Assembly (NCBI GenBank): GCA_910574715.1
Contig: CAJTCH010000001.1
Coordinates: 1-64,000 of the forward strand
From: Lachnospiraceae bacterium
GTDB taxonomy: Bacteria > Bacillota > Clostridia > Lachnospirales > Lachnospiraceae
Direction of reading: 5' to 3'
Length of the DNA stretch: 64,000 bases
In this document: piece after piece, positions 33,832 through 42,542 of the stretch
Numbering within the stretch: the first letter of the stretch is position 1
How the letters are laid out: each line of letters begins with the position of its first letter
Position numbers and translations under genes: made by a program
The notes under the pieces: model-generated
Database searches by the model: none
What the model was told of the DNA's origin: nothing
Seen by the model: the letters and a program-made list of their open reading frames with translations, nothing else

Positions 33832-35223
33832 TTGGAAACTACAGAATCAAAGACAGAGAATAAAGCGGCGGAGATCGATTTCCTGAATGAGGGGATCTTC
33901 CTGCCAATGCTGCGTTTTACGGTTCCGATCTTATTTTCCGTGCTGTTTCAGCAGCTTTATAATACCGTCGATACTCTGATCGTCGGGCACACGTTGGGAG
34001 AGACGGCATTGGCGGCGATCGGCGCCGCCGTACCGATCTATGATCTGCTGATTGGATTTGCCCTGGGATTCGGCAATGGTTTGTCTATCGTGACAGCCAG
34101 GTGCTACGGCGCCGATAACAGACGGATGCTGAAGAATTCGGTTGCGGCGTCCATAGTGATCGGCATGGCGGTCGTGGCAGTGCTTACCATTCTGTCACAG
34201 GTCATTATGATTCCGCTGCTTCGTCTGTTACATACACCTCCTGAGATCCTGGGGGAAGCATACCGTTACATCTCGATCATCACATTATTTACCCTGGTGA
34301 TGTTCGCATATAACCTATGCGCCGGAATCCTCCGGGCAGTAGGGAACAGCATCATGCCTCTGGTATTTCTGATCATTTCCTCTCTGGCCAATATCCTGCT
34401 GGATTATGTGTTTATTGCCATGCTTGGGAGAGGTCTTGGAGGCGCTGCAGAAGCGACGGTGCTCGCCCAAGGGATCTCTGTTTTGCTGTGCCTGGTATAT
34501 ATTAAGAAAAGAGTTCCCATGCTGATTCCGGGCAGGGAGAACTTCAAGGCGGACGGGGCGCTGTATAAGGAGATGACGGCGCAAGGATTGTCCATGGGCT
34601 TCATGAGCTGCTTCGTCTCGGCGGGAAGCGTGATCCTCCAGTCTGGGATCAACGGCCTGGGGTATCTGTATATTGCGGCGCATACGGCCGCAAGGAGGCT
34701 CTATCAGTTCTGCATGATCCCGTTTATCGCTATGACCCAGACGATCAATACATTTGTCTCCCAGAATTATGGGGCGCGAAAGCCGGGGAGGATCCGCAAG
34801 GCGGTGAAGTATTCCTATCTGTATGCGGCGGCAATGGCTGTCCTGGTCACGGTTCTGGTCTGGCAATTTGCACCGGCGCTGATCCGGTGGATCTCAGGCT
34901 CTAACGAAGAGCTGGTCCTAAGCAACGGTACCTTGTATCTGCGGGTGGTGATGCCCTGTTACGCGATCCTTGGCGTGCTTAACTACAGCCGGACGGCGCT
35001 GCAGGCGATCGGACAGAAGCTGCTGCCCATTCTGTCCAGTGTGATCGAGCTGGCGGGGAAGATATTATTTACCATGATATTTATTCCCCGGTTACACTAT
35101 ATGGCGGTCATCGTGTGCGAGCCTGTGATATGGTGTTTTATGGTCGCGGAGCTTCTGATCGCATTCTGGAGGAATCCATTTATCAGAGATGCATGTTCCG
35201 AGACAGAGGTTAGATCGATATGA
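33832..35223 (+). CDS. MATE-family efflux transporter
   Basis: A 463-residue, 12-helix multidrug/metabolite exporter of the polysaccharide/MATE superfamily, probably driven by Na+ or H+. Early motifs are LRFTVPILFSVLFQQLYNTVDTLIVGH (residues ~25-51) and LGFGNGLSIVTARCYGA near 83. Second-half equivalents include QTINTFVSQNYGARKPGR near 304. The start is TTG with GGGAGG 8 nt upstream. The end runs into the remnant of a histidine kinase gene. Confidence 0.9.
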   Translation: METTESKTENKAAEIDFLNEGIFLPMLRFTVPILFSVLFQQLYNTVDTLIVGHTLGETALAAIGAAVPIYDLLIGFALGFGNGLSIVTARCYGADNRRMLKNSVAASIVIGMAVVAVLTILSQVIMIPLLRLLHTPPEILGEAYRYISIITLFTLVMFAYNLCAGILRAVGNSIMPLVFLIISSLANILLDYVFIAMLGRGLGGAAEATVLAQGISVLLCLVYIKKRVPMLIPGRENFKADGALYKEMTAQGLSMGFMSCFVSAGSVILQSGINGLGYLYIAAHTAARRLYQFCMIPFIAMTQTINTFVSQNYGARKPGRIRKAVKYSYLYAAAMAVLVTVLVWQFAPALIRWISGSNEELVLSNGTLYLRVVMPCYAILGVLNYSRTALQAIGQKLLPILSSVIELAGKILFTMIFIPRLHYMAVIVCEPVIWCFMVAELLIAFWRNPFIRDACSETEVRSI

Positions 35224-35853
35224 ACGATATCTTTATTCGTATATTTTCTGGGAACGGTCTGGATTGGCAATGTGCTCTTGAAAAAACTGTCCGTGGGGCA
35301 GCTCATGGAATATCTGCTGTTCAACCTGACCAGCGTGGTGATATTTGCTTTGCTTATGTTCCTTCTGAAAAATGAAAATAGGAGACGCATTCGGACAGTG
35401 GATGGAAAACAAAGGGACCTGGACGGTGGGCATGATCTTCTTGAATATACATCCGGTTCTGTGCCAGGAATTGTCCTGGTGGTTCAGGTACAAAGGGATG
35501 AGCAATACCGGAAGTGAGCTGCCTTCCATGATGATCATCATCGCGGTGCTTTTCATATTCCATTATATGGGGATGGATGAGCTGCAGAAGAAGGCGGCTG
35601 CCGCGCAGCGGCTAAGTATCCAGCAGCAGAATGCGTATATCGGAACAGTGGAAGGGATGCAGGAGGAGATGCGCCGGTGCATGTGATGATCAGCAGGCAT
35701 GAGGATTGCGTGACCATCCGGGTGAAGAATACGCTGTATCATGAGATTGACCTCAGTAAGATATGGGAGTCAGGATATTCGACGAAGGGGAAGGAGAGAG
35801 GGATCGGGCTTACCAGCTATAAGCGGATCCTGGATGGGTATGATAATATAGTG
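35224..35853 (+). pseudogene. broken GHKL (AgrC-like) sensor kinase
   Basis: Three pieces of one kinase in two or more frames. The first (about 35224-35380) reads membrane segments such as YLLFNLTSVVIFALLMFLL. The second (about 35380-35680) reads a further helix and the linker RLSIQQQNAYIGTVEGMQEEMRR. The third (about 35695-35853) reads the ATPase end KNTLYHEIDLSKIWESGYST and GIGLTSYKRILDGYDN. The histidine box and the N-box region between the last two pieces are deleted. It cannot make a working kinase. Confidence 0.75.
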
Positions 35854-35975
35854 GCCGATGACGATCTTGTTGCGCATGGTCCCGTCGCTGTACTCGGTAC
35901 CGGCATAGAGACTGCAGAATACAGCCGTCAGAATACCGATGAACAGGGCGCAGCCGAAGAATCCACGGCGCCGCC
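35846..35975 (-). pseudogene. fragment of an ABC-2 type permease
   Basis: On the minus strand an uninterrupted ~43-codon stretch reads GFFGCALFIGILTAVFCSLY followed by AGTEYSDGTMRNKIVIGH. The hydrophobic helix plus (G/T)EYSDGT-(I/M)RNK-GH block is characteristic of ABC-2 permeases of the lantibiotic-immunity type. Nothing else of the gene remains; it abuts the kinase fragment on one side and the regulator fragment on the other. Confidence 0.6.
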
Positions 35976-36190
35976 AAGAAGCAGGTCTACTTTGCTGTCA
36001 ATACCGGCTTTGGCGCTGACCACGATTACGGGAATTCCCTGGATCCTGGGAAGTACGGCTTTGCCGTTAAGCCCCGGCAGCATCAGGTCAAGTAAGATAA
36101 GGTCTGGATTTGACCGGGATAAGACAAGTAAGGCTTCTGTGCCGGAGTAAGCGCGTGAAACGCCGTAGCCTTCTTTGGCAAGAAATATAT
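35963..36190 (-). pseudogene. fragment of a response regulator receiver domain
   Basis: Minus-strand reading LAKEGYGVSRAYSGTEALLV, then NPDLILLDLMLPGLNGKAVL with the phospho-accepting Asp, then PVIVVSAKAGIDSKVDLLLGGA. This is a receiver domain of the OmpR class from just after its first beta strand to the residue before the usual DDYLTKPF. The DNA-binding domain is missing and the frame continues into unrelated sequence. It is probably the former partner of the ABC-2 fragment. Confidence 0.65.
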
Positions 36191-36279
36191 GTTGCCAAAA
36201 CTGTGCGGCAGATTTATCATAAAAGGAGAAAGCACGGAAGTATAGTATACAGATATCAGAAGGGAGAGAAAGAAGAACT

Positions 36280-37134
36280 ATGGCATTAGTGACATCAAGA
36301 CAATTATTATCAGATGCACAGAAGGAAGGATATGCAGTAGGGGCCTTCAATGTGGAGAACATGGAGATGGTACAGGCAGTCGCGGCGGCAGCGGAGGAAT
36401 TACAGGCGCCTGTTATCATGCAGACGACACCGTCAACGGTCAAATATGCGGATTTTGCGTATTTCTACGCAAATGCGAAGGCGGCGGCAGAGAGTGTATC
36501 GGTTCCTGTGGTGATTCATTTAGACCACGGCAACAGCTTTGAGCTCGCCATGCGGGCGCTGCGCACCGGCTATACCTCCGTTATGATCGACGGTTCCCAC
36601 GGAACTTTTGAAGAAAATATTGCGGTAAGCAAGGCTGTGGCGGATGCCTGTCATCCTTCCGGCGTGCCGGTGGAAGCAGAGCTTGGCAAGGTGGGCGGTA
36701 AGGAGGACGACTTAGAAGGCGGAGAAGGGAATCCATATACGGATCCTGAGGAGGCCGGGATATTTGTGGAAAAGACGGGGGTTGATTCGCTGGCAGTTGC
36801 GATCGGCACGGCGCACGGCGTCTACAAAGGAATCCCCAGGCTTGATGTCAAGCGCTTAAGTGAGATACGGGAAGTGGTAACGATTCCTCTGGTCCTCCAC
36901 GGGACATCCGGCGTGCCGGATGACGCGGTGAGAGAATGTATCCGCAGAGGCATCTGCAAGGTGAACTATGCGACGGACTTAAGGATTGCATTTTCCAGGG
37001 GAGTAAAGGCATATCTGAAGGAGAATCCGGACGTTTTCGATCCGAAGAAGTACGGAGCGGCAGGCAGAGAAGAAGTGAAACAGTATGTGATGGACAAAAT
37101 ACGTGTCTGCCAAAGCGTAGGGAAAGCAAAATAG
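36280..37134 (+). CDS. class II fructose/tagatose-bisphosphate-type aldolase
   Basis: A 284-residue zinc-dependent ketose-bisphosphate aldolase. Zinc and catalytic motifs are VIHLDHGNSFE near residue 80, EAELGKVGGKEDD near 131, GTAHGVYKG near 175 and VLHGTSGVPDD near 206. It resembles GatY/KbaY/FbaA; substrate (fructose-1,6-, tagatose-1,6- or a related sugar phosphate) cannot be set. It is only distantly alike to the IolJ aldolase at 51.6 kb but starts with the same MALVT. A terminator follows, so it stands alone between decayed regions. Confidence 0.88.
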   Translation: MALVTSRQLLSDAQKEGYAVGAFNVENMEMVQAVAAAAEELQAPVIMQTTPSTVKYADFAYFYANAKAAAESVSVPVVIHLDHGNSFELAMRALRTGYTSVMIDGSHGTFEENIAVSKAVADACHPSGVPVEAELGKVGGKEDDLEGGEGNPYTDPEEAGIFVEKTGVDSLAVAIGTAHGVYKGIPRLDVKRLSEIREVVTIPLVLHGTSGVPDDAVRECIRRGICKVNYATDLRIAFSRGVKAYLKENPDVFDPKKYGAAGREEVKQYVMDKIRVCQSVGKAK

Positions 37135-37155
37135 ACGATGTATTTATAATTATAG

Positions 37156-37180
37156 TAGGCAGGAATCCCTGCCTATTTTT
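37156..37180 (+). terminator. terminator after the aldolase gene
   Basis: TAGGCAGG / CCTGCCTA stem with an AATC loop, then TTTTTG. Confidence 0.85.
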
Positions 37181-37191
37181 GTATGGATTTT

Positions 37192-37268
37192 GCGTGCTAT
37201 TTGCGTGTGTCATATCGTGTGTATTTGTGGGAAATATACAAATACAAACCACAATATTTGTACAGAAT
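37192..37268. repeat. dispersed 77-bp repeat, copy 1
   Basis: Matches 45517-45593 without gaps at roughly 80-85% identity by eye, strongest over the last 45 bases (GAAATATACAAATA...CACAATATTTGTA). It contains GCGTGC and a degenerate second half-site. Copy 2 lies in the iol leader; here no intact gene follows. Confidence 0.75.
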
Positions 37269-37281
37269 CGCATCTTATCGG

Positions 37282-37437
37282 ACGATGGAATCCCGCATTC
37301 GTCAGATCAAAGCGCAGGGTATGGATGCGGAGATTAAAGTTTTTGACGGCCTTTCCCATGGATTAGGGTTAGGAGAGGGAACCGTTGCTGAAGGATGGCT
37401 TGACCGCGTGGTCAGTTTCTGGGAAAGGAATCAGTAA
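37282..37437 (+). pseudogene. C-terminal fragment of an alpha/beta-hydrolase (esterase)
   Basis: Reads MESRIRQIKAQGMDAEIKVF, then GLSHGLGLGEGTVAEGWLDR and VVSFWE. This matches the C-terminal end of acetyl-xylan-esterase/BD-FAE-like hydrolases, with the catalytic His in GLSHG. The nucleophile and acid regions are gone, replaced by the dispersed repeat upstream. Confidence 0.6.
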
Positions 37438-37458
37438 AGAAAGAGAGAAGGAAAGATC

Positions 37459-38004
37459 ATGAAAAATCAAGAGAAACCATATATCATCTTCCATATCCTG
37501 ACATCTATAAACGGAAAGATCACAGGGTCTTTCTTTGGCAGGCAGGAGACGAAGGCGGGAGGTAAATTCTATCAGGTAATGCACATTACGGGATCAAGGC
37601 AGACCGTAAAGATCATGCGGCGGTGACAGACAGTTCTTACTATCTGGTATCTGTTGATCCGATGGGCGACCTTTTTTTAGGACGGCCCGGTTGTAAGCAG
37701 GAGAGGTCCTGGTTACGACGGAGCGCATATCATAGAAGTCCTGACAGAAGAGGTAAGGGATGAGTATCTTGCATATTTGAAAAAGAATAGGATTTCTTAT
37801 ATCTTTGCAGGGAAAGACCGGATAGACGCCAAGACTGCTGCCGAGAAGCTGTTCCGGATATTCGGAATACGTAAGATGCTTCGGCAGGGCGGCGGAATCA
37901 CCAACGGGACATTTTCAGAACTGATCGATGAGCTGAGTATCGTTGTTGTGCCCGTTACGGAATGCAAAGGCCAGAATCCGCTGCAATGTAGCGCCGATTC
38001 TTAA
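37459..38004 (+). pseudogene. frameshifted RibD-like dihydrofolate-reductase-family gene
   Basis: Starts at an ATG as YIIFHILTSINGKITGSFFG, the N-terminus of RibD C-terminal-domain reductases. It hits stops around 37624-37680 after at least one frameshift. It resumes near 37680 as GPVVSRRGPGYDGAHIIEVL and continues through ISYIFAGKD, GGGITNGTFSELIDELS and VVPVTE to the stop at 38004. All main segments are present in order, so it is a recently inactivated gene. Confidence 0.7.
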
Positions 38005-38214
38005 TTATCATAGAAAATCAACTCCTCACATTTTAGTTCTATACATAAAATACAAATTATATTTTACACCAGCGATATTAGAAAAACAAGAGGTACTCCG
38101 CCGCCGCACAAGATTTATGGAAAATATTGAGACAGATATTAAAGATTATGATACAATAGGTAAATCTGGAAGAAATGCCTGATATATATGATCAGAGGAA
38201 AAGGAGTTGATAGT

Positions 38215-39000
38215 ATGGTTAAGATCAATTGCGAAAAATGTGTCGGATGCGGTCTGTGCGCAGAAGACTGTATTGCCCAGAACATAAAGGTAGGCGAAAA
38301 AGCGGCCGTGAAGGGAGAGTGCCTGCAGTGCGGCCATTGCGTTGCGGTCTGTCCGAAGAACGCGGTCTCGATCCCGGATTATGATATGGATGACGTGGAA
38401 GAATATCAGGAGGACAGTTTTAAACTGGATCCGAATAACGTGCTGCATGCGATCAAATTCCGGCGCAGCATCCGAAGCTATCAGGAGGAGAAGGTGTCCC
38501 GCAGGAAGCTTGAACTCCTTGCCCAGGCAGGACGCTATACGGCTACGGCGGTGAATAACCAGGGCAGTTATTTCGTATTTGTCCAGGATGAACTGGATGA
38601 ATTAAAAGACAGGGTGTGGAGATATATTGACGGAATAGAGGAAAGAGATGGAGTTAAGGACGCTGCACTGGCACCTTATATCCGGTTTAACCGGCGAAGG
38701 AAGGAGAATCTGGCGGACGACTTTCTCTTTCGCAATGCTCCGGCAGTTCTTTTTATCACTTCCGACTGGCCTTTAGATGCTGGGCTGGCCGCGCAGAATA
38801 TAGAGAGTATGGCTGTTTCCCTGGGAATGGGAGTTCTGTATAACGGTTATCTTGCCCGGATCGCAGAAGCAGATGAAGATGTGAAGAAATGGCTTGGAAT
38901 TGAAGGAAAACCTGTAAAAGCCTGTATGCTGCTGGGTTATCCGGCAAGGACTTATGTAAGAACGGCGCCCAGAAAAGAGCCGAATGTGATCTGGAAATAA
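38215..39000 (+). CDS. nitroreductase-family protein with N-terminal ferredoxin domain
   Basis: A 261-residue flavoprotein. The N-terminal ~60 residues bind two 4Fe-4S clusters, CEKCVGCGLCAEDC near residue 5 and CLQCGHCVAVCP near 34. A nitroreductase domain follows, with FRRSIRSYQEEKVSRRKLE near 82 and NIESMAVSLGMGVLYNGYL near 197. Such fusions reduce nitro compounds or quinones using ferredoxin-level electrons; the substrate is unknown. The ATG at 38215 follows AAAAGGAG. The 180-bp AT-rich gap upstream holds its promoter, not clearly defined. Confidence 0.9.
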   Translation: MVKINCEKCVGCGLCAEDCIAQNIKVGEKAAVKGECLQCGHCVAVCPKNAVSIPDYDMDDVEEYQEDSFKLDPNNVLHAIKFRRSIRSYQEEKVSRRKLELLAQAGRYTATAVNNQGSYFVFVQDELDELKDRVWRYIDGIEERDGVKDAALAPYIRFNRRRKENLADDFLFRNAPAVLFITSDWPLDAGLAAQNIESMAVSLGMGVLYNGYLARIAEADEDVKKWLGIEGKPVKACMLLGYPARTYVRTAPRKEPNVIWK

Positions 39001-39022
39001 GTCAAAGCCCCGGATATTATAG

Positions 39023-39056
39023 AAGCCAATCCTAAATCGGATTGGCTTACTCTTGA
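39023..39056 (+). terminator. terminator after the nitroreductase gene
   Basis: AAGCCAATCC / GGATTGGCTT stem with a 6-nt loop, then ACTCTTGATTTC; the T-run is weak. Confidence 0.55.
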
Positions 39057-39117
39057 TTTCCCGGTACAATGCTATTTTCCCTGAGCATCCGGATCGTCAT
39101 CAAACTCATGGACGGAC

Positions 39118-39732
39118 TCATAAGCAGGTTTTCCCATCGTGAGGAGCCCGATATAAGTGGATATAACCAGCTTCTGTGGGATGGTCCGCAATGAGACCGT
39201 CCCGTTCCTTCAGCACCTGAGATGCGATCATCAGATCCGCTCCGGCAGAAATAAAATTGACCATCATCGTCAATAATGACACCGTACCGGGATATATATA
39301 AATAAAAAGCACACTGCCGAACCCCAATACGATAAAAGGTGTCAGAACGCCGGCCAGATATGCTCTTTTTGCTAATACTGCTTTACAGGCACAGCTCGGC
39401 ATCATTGCATTGATGTTAAACTGAACGACATTCCAGCCTTTCCCGCTGGCAACTGCCCATCCTATCCCATGTAATAATTCATGTATGACAACAGAAACCG
39501 CAATAATCGCTATAAACATAACGTAAAAAGCGATCCCGCTTACCTCCAGTAAAAATGCTCTATCAATCAGCAAAAAACGATACAATAATCCGAAGACGAT
39601 TACAAACGGCAGCGCGCAAAGAGTTCCGAAAAACATGGCCTTCCCGGACGTGATCGTAACGTCTTTTTCTTGATAGCCTTTTTCATGTAAATCTGCTTTC
39701 ATCCTTTCAAAATCTTCACTGTGATGCTCCAT
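39118..39732 (-). CDS. DUF3267 putative membrane metalloprotease
   Basis: A 204-residue membrane protein with four to five hydrophobic segments. It contains VVIHELLHGIGW near residue 81, an H-E-x2-H zinc motif inside a helix, as in the DUF3267 (YydF/site-2-protease-like) family. HPTEAG near the C-terminus is also typical. The substrate is unknown. It is encoded 14 nt downstream of a small membrane protein on the same strand. Confidence 0.8.
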   Translation of the reverse strand: MEHHSEDFERMKADLHEKGYQEKDVTITSGKAMFFGTLCALPFVIVFGLLYRFLLIDRAFLLEVSGIAFYVMFIAIIAVSVVIHELLHGIGWAVASGKGWNVVQFNINAMMPSCACKAVLAKRAYLAGVLTPFIVLGFGSVLFIYIYPGTVSLLTMMVNFISAGADLMIASQVLKERDGLIADHPTEAGYIHLYRAPHDGKTCL

Positions 39733-39746
39733 CAGTGTATCCTCCT

Positions 39747-40019
39747 CTATAAGAAGAGCTGTGCAATAATGATCACAAACCAGACAACCAGCAAAAGACC
39801 GTTGAGACGTGCCAGCAGACGAAGGACTTTGTTTTCCGGCAGCTCGCCTCCGAAGATAGGGTTTACGGAATACAGACAGCTTGCAGCTATGATCAGTCCG
39901 GAATAATTAGAAGCATTATTCATATTTCCTCTGTAAATAGAAAGGAAATATCCCATAAAGGCCAGGAAAAGAGCCGTCAGCATTACCACGTGGTTGGATA
40001 AGATTGATTTTGTTTTCAT
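39747..40019 (-). CDS. small hypothetical membrane protein
   Basis: 90 residues with three hydrophobic stretches (VVMLTALFLAFMGYFLSIY, GLIIAASCLYSV, LLLVVWFVIIIAQLFL). I do not recognise the family. An AGGAGG precedes the ATG on the minus strand. Probably co-transcribed with the DUF3267 gene. Confidence 0.6.
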   Translation of the reverse strand: MKTKSILSNHVVMLTALFLAFMGYFLSIYRGNMNNASNYSGLIIAASCLYSVNPIFGGELPENKVLRLLARLNGLLLVVWFVIIIAQLFL

Positions 40020-40163
40020 AATGAATACCTCCTGTTGTTTTGTTATCTTGAAATCACTATAACAGACAGAAGGTCAAATTATTCATTTTTTACGCGAATT
40101 GTCCGTTTGGTTTCACGAACGGTGATTGATCAGGGTGCAGCTGCAGCTTGAACGGTCACACTC

Positions 40164-40910
40164 TTATTTTGCGTCCCGTTTTCTCTGTGCATTGTATTCT
40201 GTTTTGGCTCTTCTGGACAGGGGACATTCCGTTCCATTGTCCAAAATGACCGCCTGACATTTCAGGTCCACAGTCCGGATCCGGCTGCGGTTTACCAGAA
40301 ATCCTCTGTGACACCGCCAGAAATCCTCACCCAATTCTTCCGCGAAATGCTCCAGACTGCTGTTAAATTCCAGCAGTTCGTTATCCAGATGCAGGCAGAG
40401 CGTGTGTTTAAATCCCAGAGCCTCGAAATAAAGGATCGTTTCTACCGGGATGTGCCGGATGGTATCAAACAACCGGATCGTACAATATCTGCCATGTTTG
40501 GGCTGTTCACTGGCAAGCCGCTGCTGTATGCTTGTCAGACATTCTCTCACCCGGACGGCCATTGCGTTATAGTCGCCTTTTACGATATAATCCAGAGCTT
40601 CCAGCCGCAGCCGGAAGGTTTCAAAAGCCAGATCATGATGCGCCGTGATAAATACAATGAACCCCCGCGGATCGTGGAGTCTCAGCTTCTGCGCCAGCTC
40701 CAGCCCGCTCATCCTGCCCGGAAAATCAATGTCAAGGAAATATACCGCCGGTATGGTATCCTTTGTCTGCAGGTCCAATAATCTTTCCGGCGTATCCGCC
40801 TCGCGGACAGGCCCCATATCTCCGTTCAATATGGTAATCTGATTCGAAATGATGTGTTCAAGCCGGTCGGCCACCGGCTTTTCATCATCACATATATAAA
40901 TCGGAATCAT
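40164..40910 (-). CDS. LytTR-family response regulator
   Basis: A 248-residue AgrA/VirR-like regulator. The receiver domain starts IPIYICDDEKPVADRLEHII and has the phospho-Asp in FLDIDFPGRMSG near residue 58. The LytTR DNA-binding domain covers ~140-245, with ILYFEALGFKHTLCLHLDN and CHRGFLVNRSRI. AGGAGGAG precedes the ATG. It lies 10 nt downstream of its kinase gene. No AgrB/AgrD-like genes are adjacent, so the signal is unknown. Confidence 0.9.
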   Translation of the reverse strand: MIPIYICDDEKPVADRLEHIISNQITILNGDMGPVREADTPERLLDLQTKDTIPAVYFLDIDFPGRMSGLELAQKLRLHDPRGFIVFITAHHDLAFETFRLRLEALDYIVKGDYNAMAVRVRECLTSIQQRLASEQPKHGRYCTIRLFDTIRHIPVETILYFEALGFKHTLCLHLDNELLEFNSSLEHFAEELGEDFWRCHRGFLVNRSRIRTVDLKCQAVILDNGTECPLSRRAKTEYNAQRKRDAK

Positions 40911-40920
40911 TTGTCTCCTC

Positions 40921-42294
40921 CTACGCCGCCGGAAGTCTCAGCTCTTGCACAAAATAGCCGTCCTTTAAGTAGGTTCTCGCAACACAACCCTTACACCTGG
41001 ACACGATCCGCCGATAACTCGTAAGCCCTGTCCCCCGGCCTTTCCCCTTTGTGGTATAGCCCTTCCGGGAAAGTGCGGACAGCTCCGGCGCTCTGTCATA
41101 ATTATTGGAAACTGCGATATATAGTTCTTTTTCTTCCTGAAGCAGAACGATCCGCACCGTTCCAGCCATTTGAGGCGCGGCCTCCATCGCGTTGTCGATC
41201 AGGATTCCAAGGCTTCGGAGCAGATCTTCCGTTTCCATCATAACCTTGCTGTCTACCGGATAGAGTACCTCAAGCGCTGAATGGATCTCTCTTTTCCGCA
41301 TATCCGCCAGCTTTGCGGTCAACAGGCTGCGCAAAGGATAGAGCGTGATATGATTCAGACCGTCCATTTGCTGGATCTCCTGCCCCAGCTTTTCATCGAA
41401 ATAGCTGCTGGTCTTTCTCATAAACTCCTGAATCCCCGCAAGATCACCTTCCTGCGCCTGCAGGGTCAGGCCGGAAAACAGATTGGTAAAATCATGGCGG
41501 AAAGCGCGTATCTCCTGCTGCAGCTCCTCCAAAAGCTCCATATGCGCCTGATTCTGTGCGATCGTTTCCTCCTGCGCCCGGATCTTATCCTGTCCCGCGG
41601 CATACATGGCCAGGAACTGCACCCAGAACAGGGCGGCTACAATGAGCGCGAAAAAGAATATGCTATAACCCACGCCCGGCTCAGTATCTGGATACAGCCA
41701 GTTCAATACCTGCCAGACACACATCAGCAGGAAGCTGAAAAGCAGCGTTCCCGCTGCCCATGATCTTCTGGAAAACAAATGTGAAAAATATCGGTAGAAG
41801 CTGCTTTTTCTCAGTATCCACACAACAATTGCAGCGATCGGCAGCACTGCCAGGTACGGAATAAAAATCGTAATAAATGTATACAGATACATTCCGCCGA
41901 ATATTGGGCTGTAATAAGATGCCGCTTCCTGAAGGACAGAATTTGCCGTATAGGCAATAAAATTTCCCAGAAAAGAGGCAGCCAGCCCCTGCCAGAAATC
42001 CGTCCCCAAAAAACGGCGCAATACAAGCGCCAGCACGGCCGAATGCAGCAGATTCCCAATCGTGCCATTCAAAAGATTGAATACATTTTCATACTCGTAT
42101 GCGTCAGCCTGCGCATAAGCTCCGACCATACCTGCGAGTATCAAAGCATTTCCCAGCAGATAATAGACGGTATAGATCAGACAGGGAAGTATTTTCATCT
42201 TTTTCCCTAAAATCCCGGATGCCAGAGCATACAGCCCCACGCCAAAACAAACAAGTGAAAAACCCACTGAAAACAACCGAAACGAAAGCGGCAT
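40921..42294 (-). CDS. GHKL sensor histidine kinase (AgrC-like)
   Basis: A 457-residue kinase with six to seven membrane segments in the first ~230 residues, a coiled linker, then the histidine region FRHDFTNLFSGLTLQAQEGD near 275. The GHKL ATPase keeps GILIDNAMEAAPQM (N-box) and KGKGRGTGLTSYRRI (G-box). The ATG at 42294 has AGGAGGA before it and starts at the first membrane helix. It is paired with the LytTR regulator downstream. The same kinase type is found decayed at 35.3 kb and intact at 53.2 kb. Confidence 0.9.
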   Translation of the reverse strand: MPLSFRLFSVGFSLVCFGVGLYALASGILGKKMKILPCLIYTVYYLLGNALILAGMVGAYAQADAYEYENVFNLLNGTIGNLLHSAVLALVLRRFLGTDFWQGLAASFLGNFIAYTANSVLQEAASYYSPIFGGMYLYTFITIFIPYLAVLPIAAIVVWILRKSSFYRYFSHLFSRRSWAAGTLLFSFLLMCVWQVLNWLYPDTEPGVGYSIFFFALIVAALFWVQFLAMYAAGQDKIRAQEETIAQNQAHMELLEELQQEIRAFRHDFTNLFSGLTLQAQEGDLAGIQEFMRKTSSYFDEKLGQEIQQMDGLNHITLYPLRSLLTAKLADMRKREIHSALEVLYPVDSKVMMETEDLLRSLGILIDNAMEAAPQMAGTVRIVLLQEEKELYIAVSNNYDRAPELSALSRKGYTTKGKGRGTGLTSYRRIVSRCKGCVARTYLKDGYFVQELRLPAA

Positions 42295-42330
42295 AACCAA
42301 ATCCTCCTGCTTGTATAATCTACACACATC

Positions 42331-42359
42331 ATTATATATGATACTTTCGTCCGGTGCAA
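42331..42359 (-). promoter_or_regulatory. promoter of the kinase/regulator operon
   Basis: On the minus strand TTGCAC (42359-42354), 17 bp, TATAAT (42336-42331). Confidence 0.65.
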
Positions 42360-42441
42360 CACTGAAAGTTAGTATGTGTTTGGGTATGTTTACTCATATG
42401 GGATATTATAGACAGACGGGTGGATAATATTAAGAAATATG

Positions 42442-42470
42442 TTGTCAAAACGGTGTGTCTAATTTATAGT
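42442..42470 (+). promoter_or_regulatory. promoter for the AAA ATPase gene
   Basis: TTGTCA at 42442-42447 and TATAGT at 42465-42470 with 17-bp spacing. Confidence 0.55.
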
Positions 42471-42542
42471 TATGGTATAAACATTACTTAATATTGGGTA
42501 TAAAGATGAGGCTGAATAAGAATGACTTTAGGAGGTGAGACA

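Noticed and set aside
36150..36279. GCGCGTG near 36148 as another GCACGC operator site
   Set aside because: It does not match the hexamer and lies within a gene remnant.
35928..36443. A single minus-strand gene of ~170 codons covering the receiver fragment
   Set aside because: Only its middle is receiver-like. Its first part is antisense to the aldolase gene and its end runs in the wrong frame through permease sequence, so it is a chance read-through of a fragment.
42360..42542. Possible agrD-like autoinducing peptide gene upstream of the kinase
   Set aside because: No short ORF with an amphipathic leader, conserved Cys and acidic tail was found in this stretch, and no agrB gene is present.
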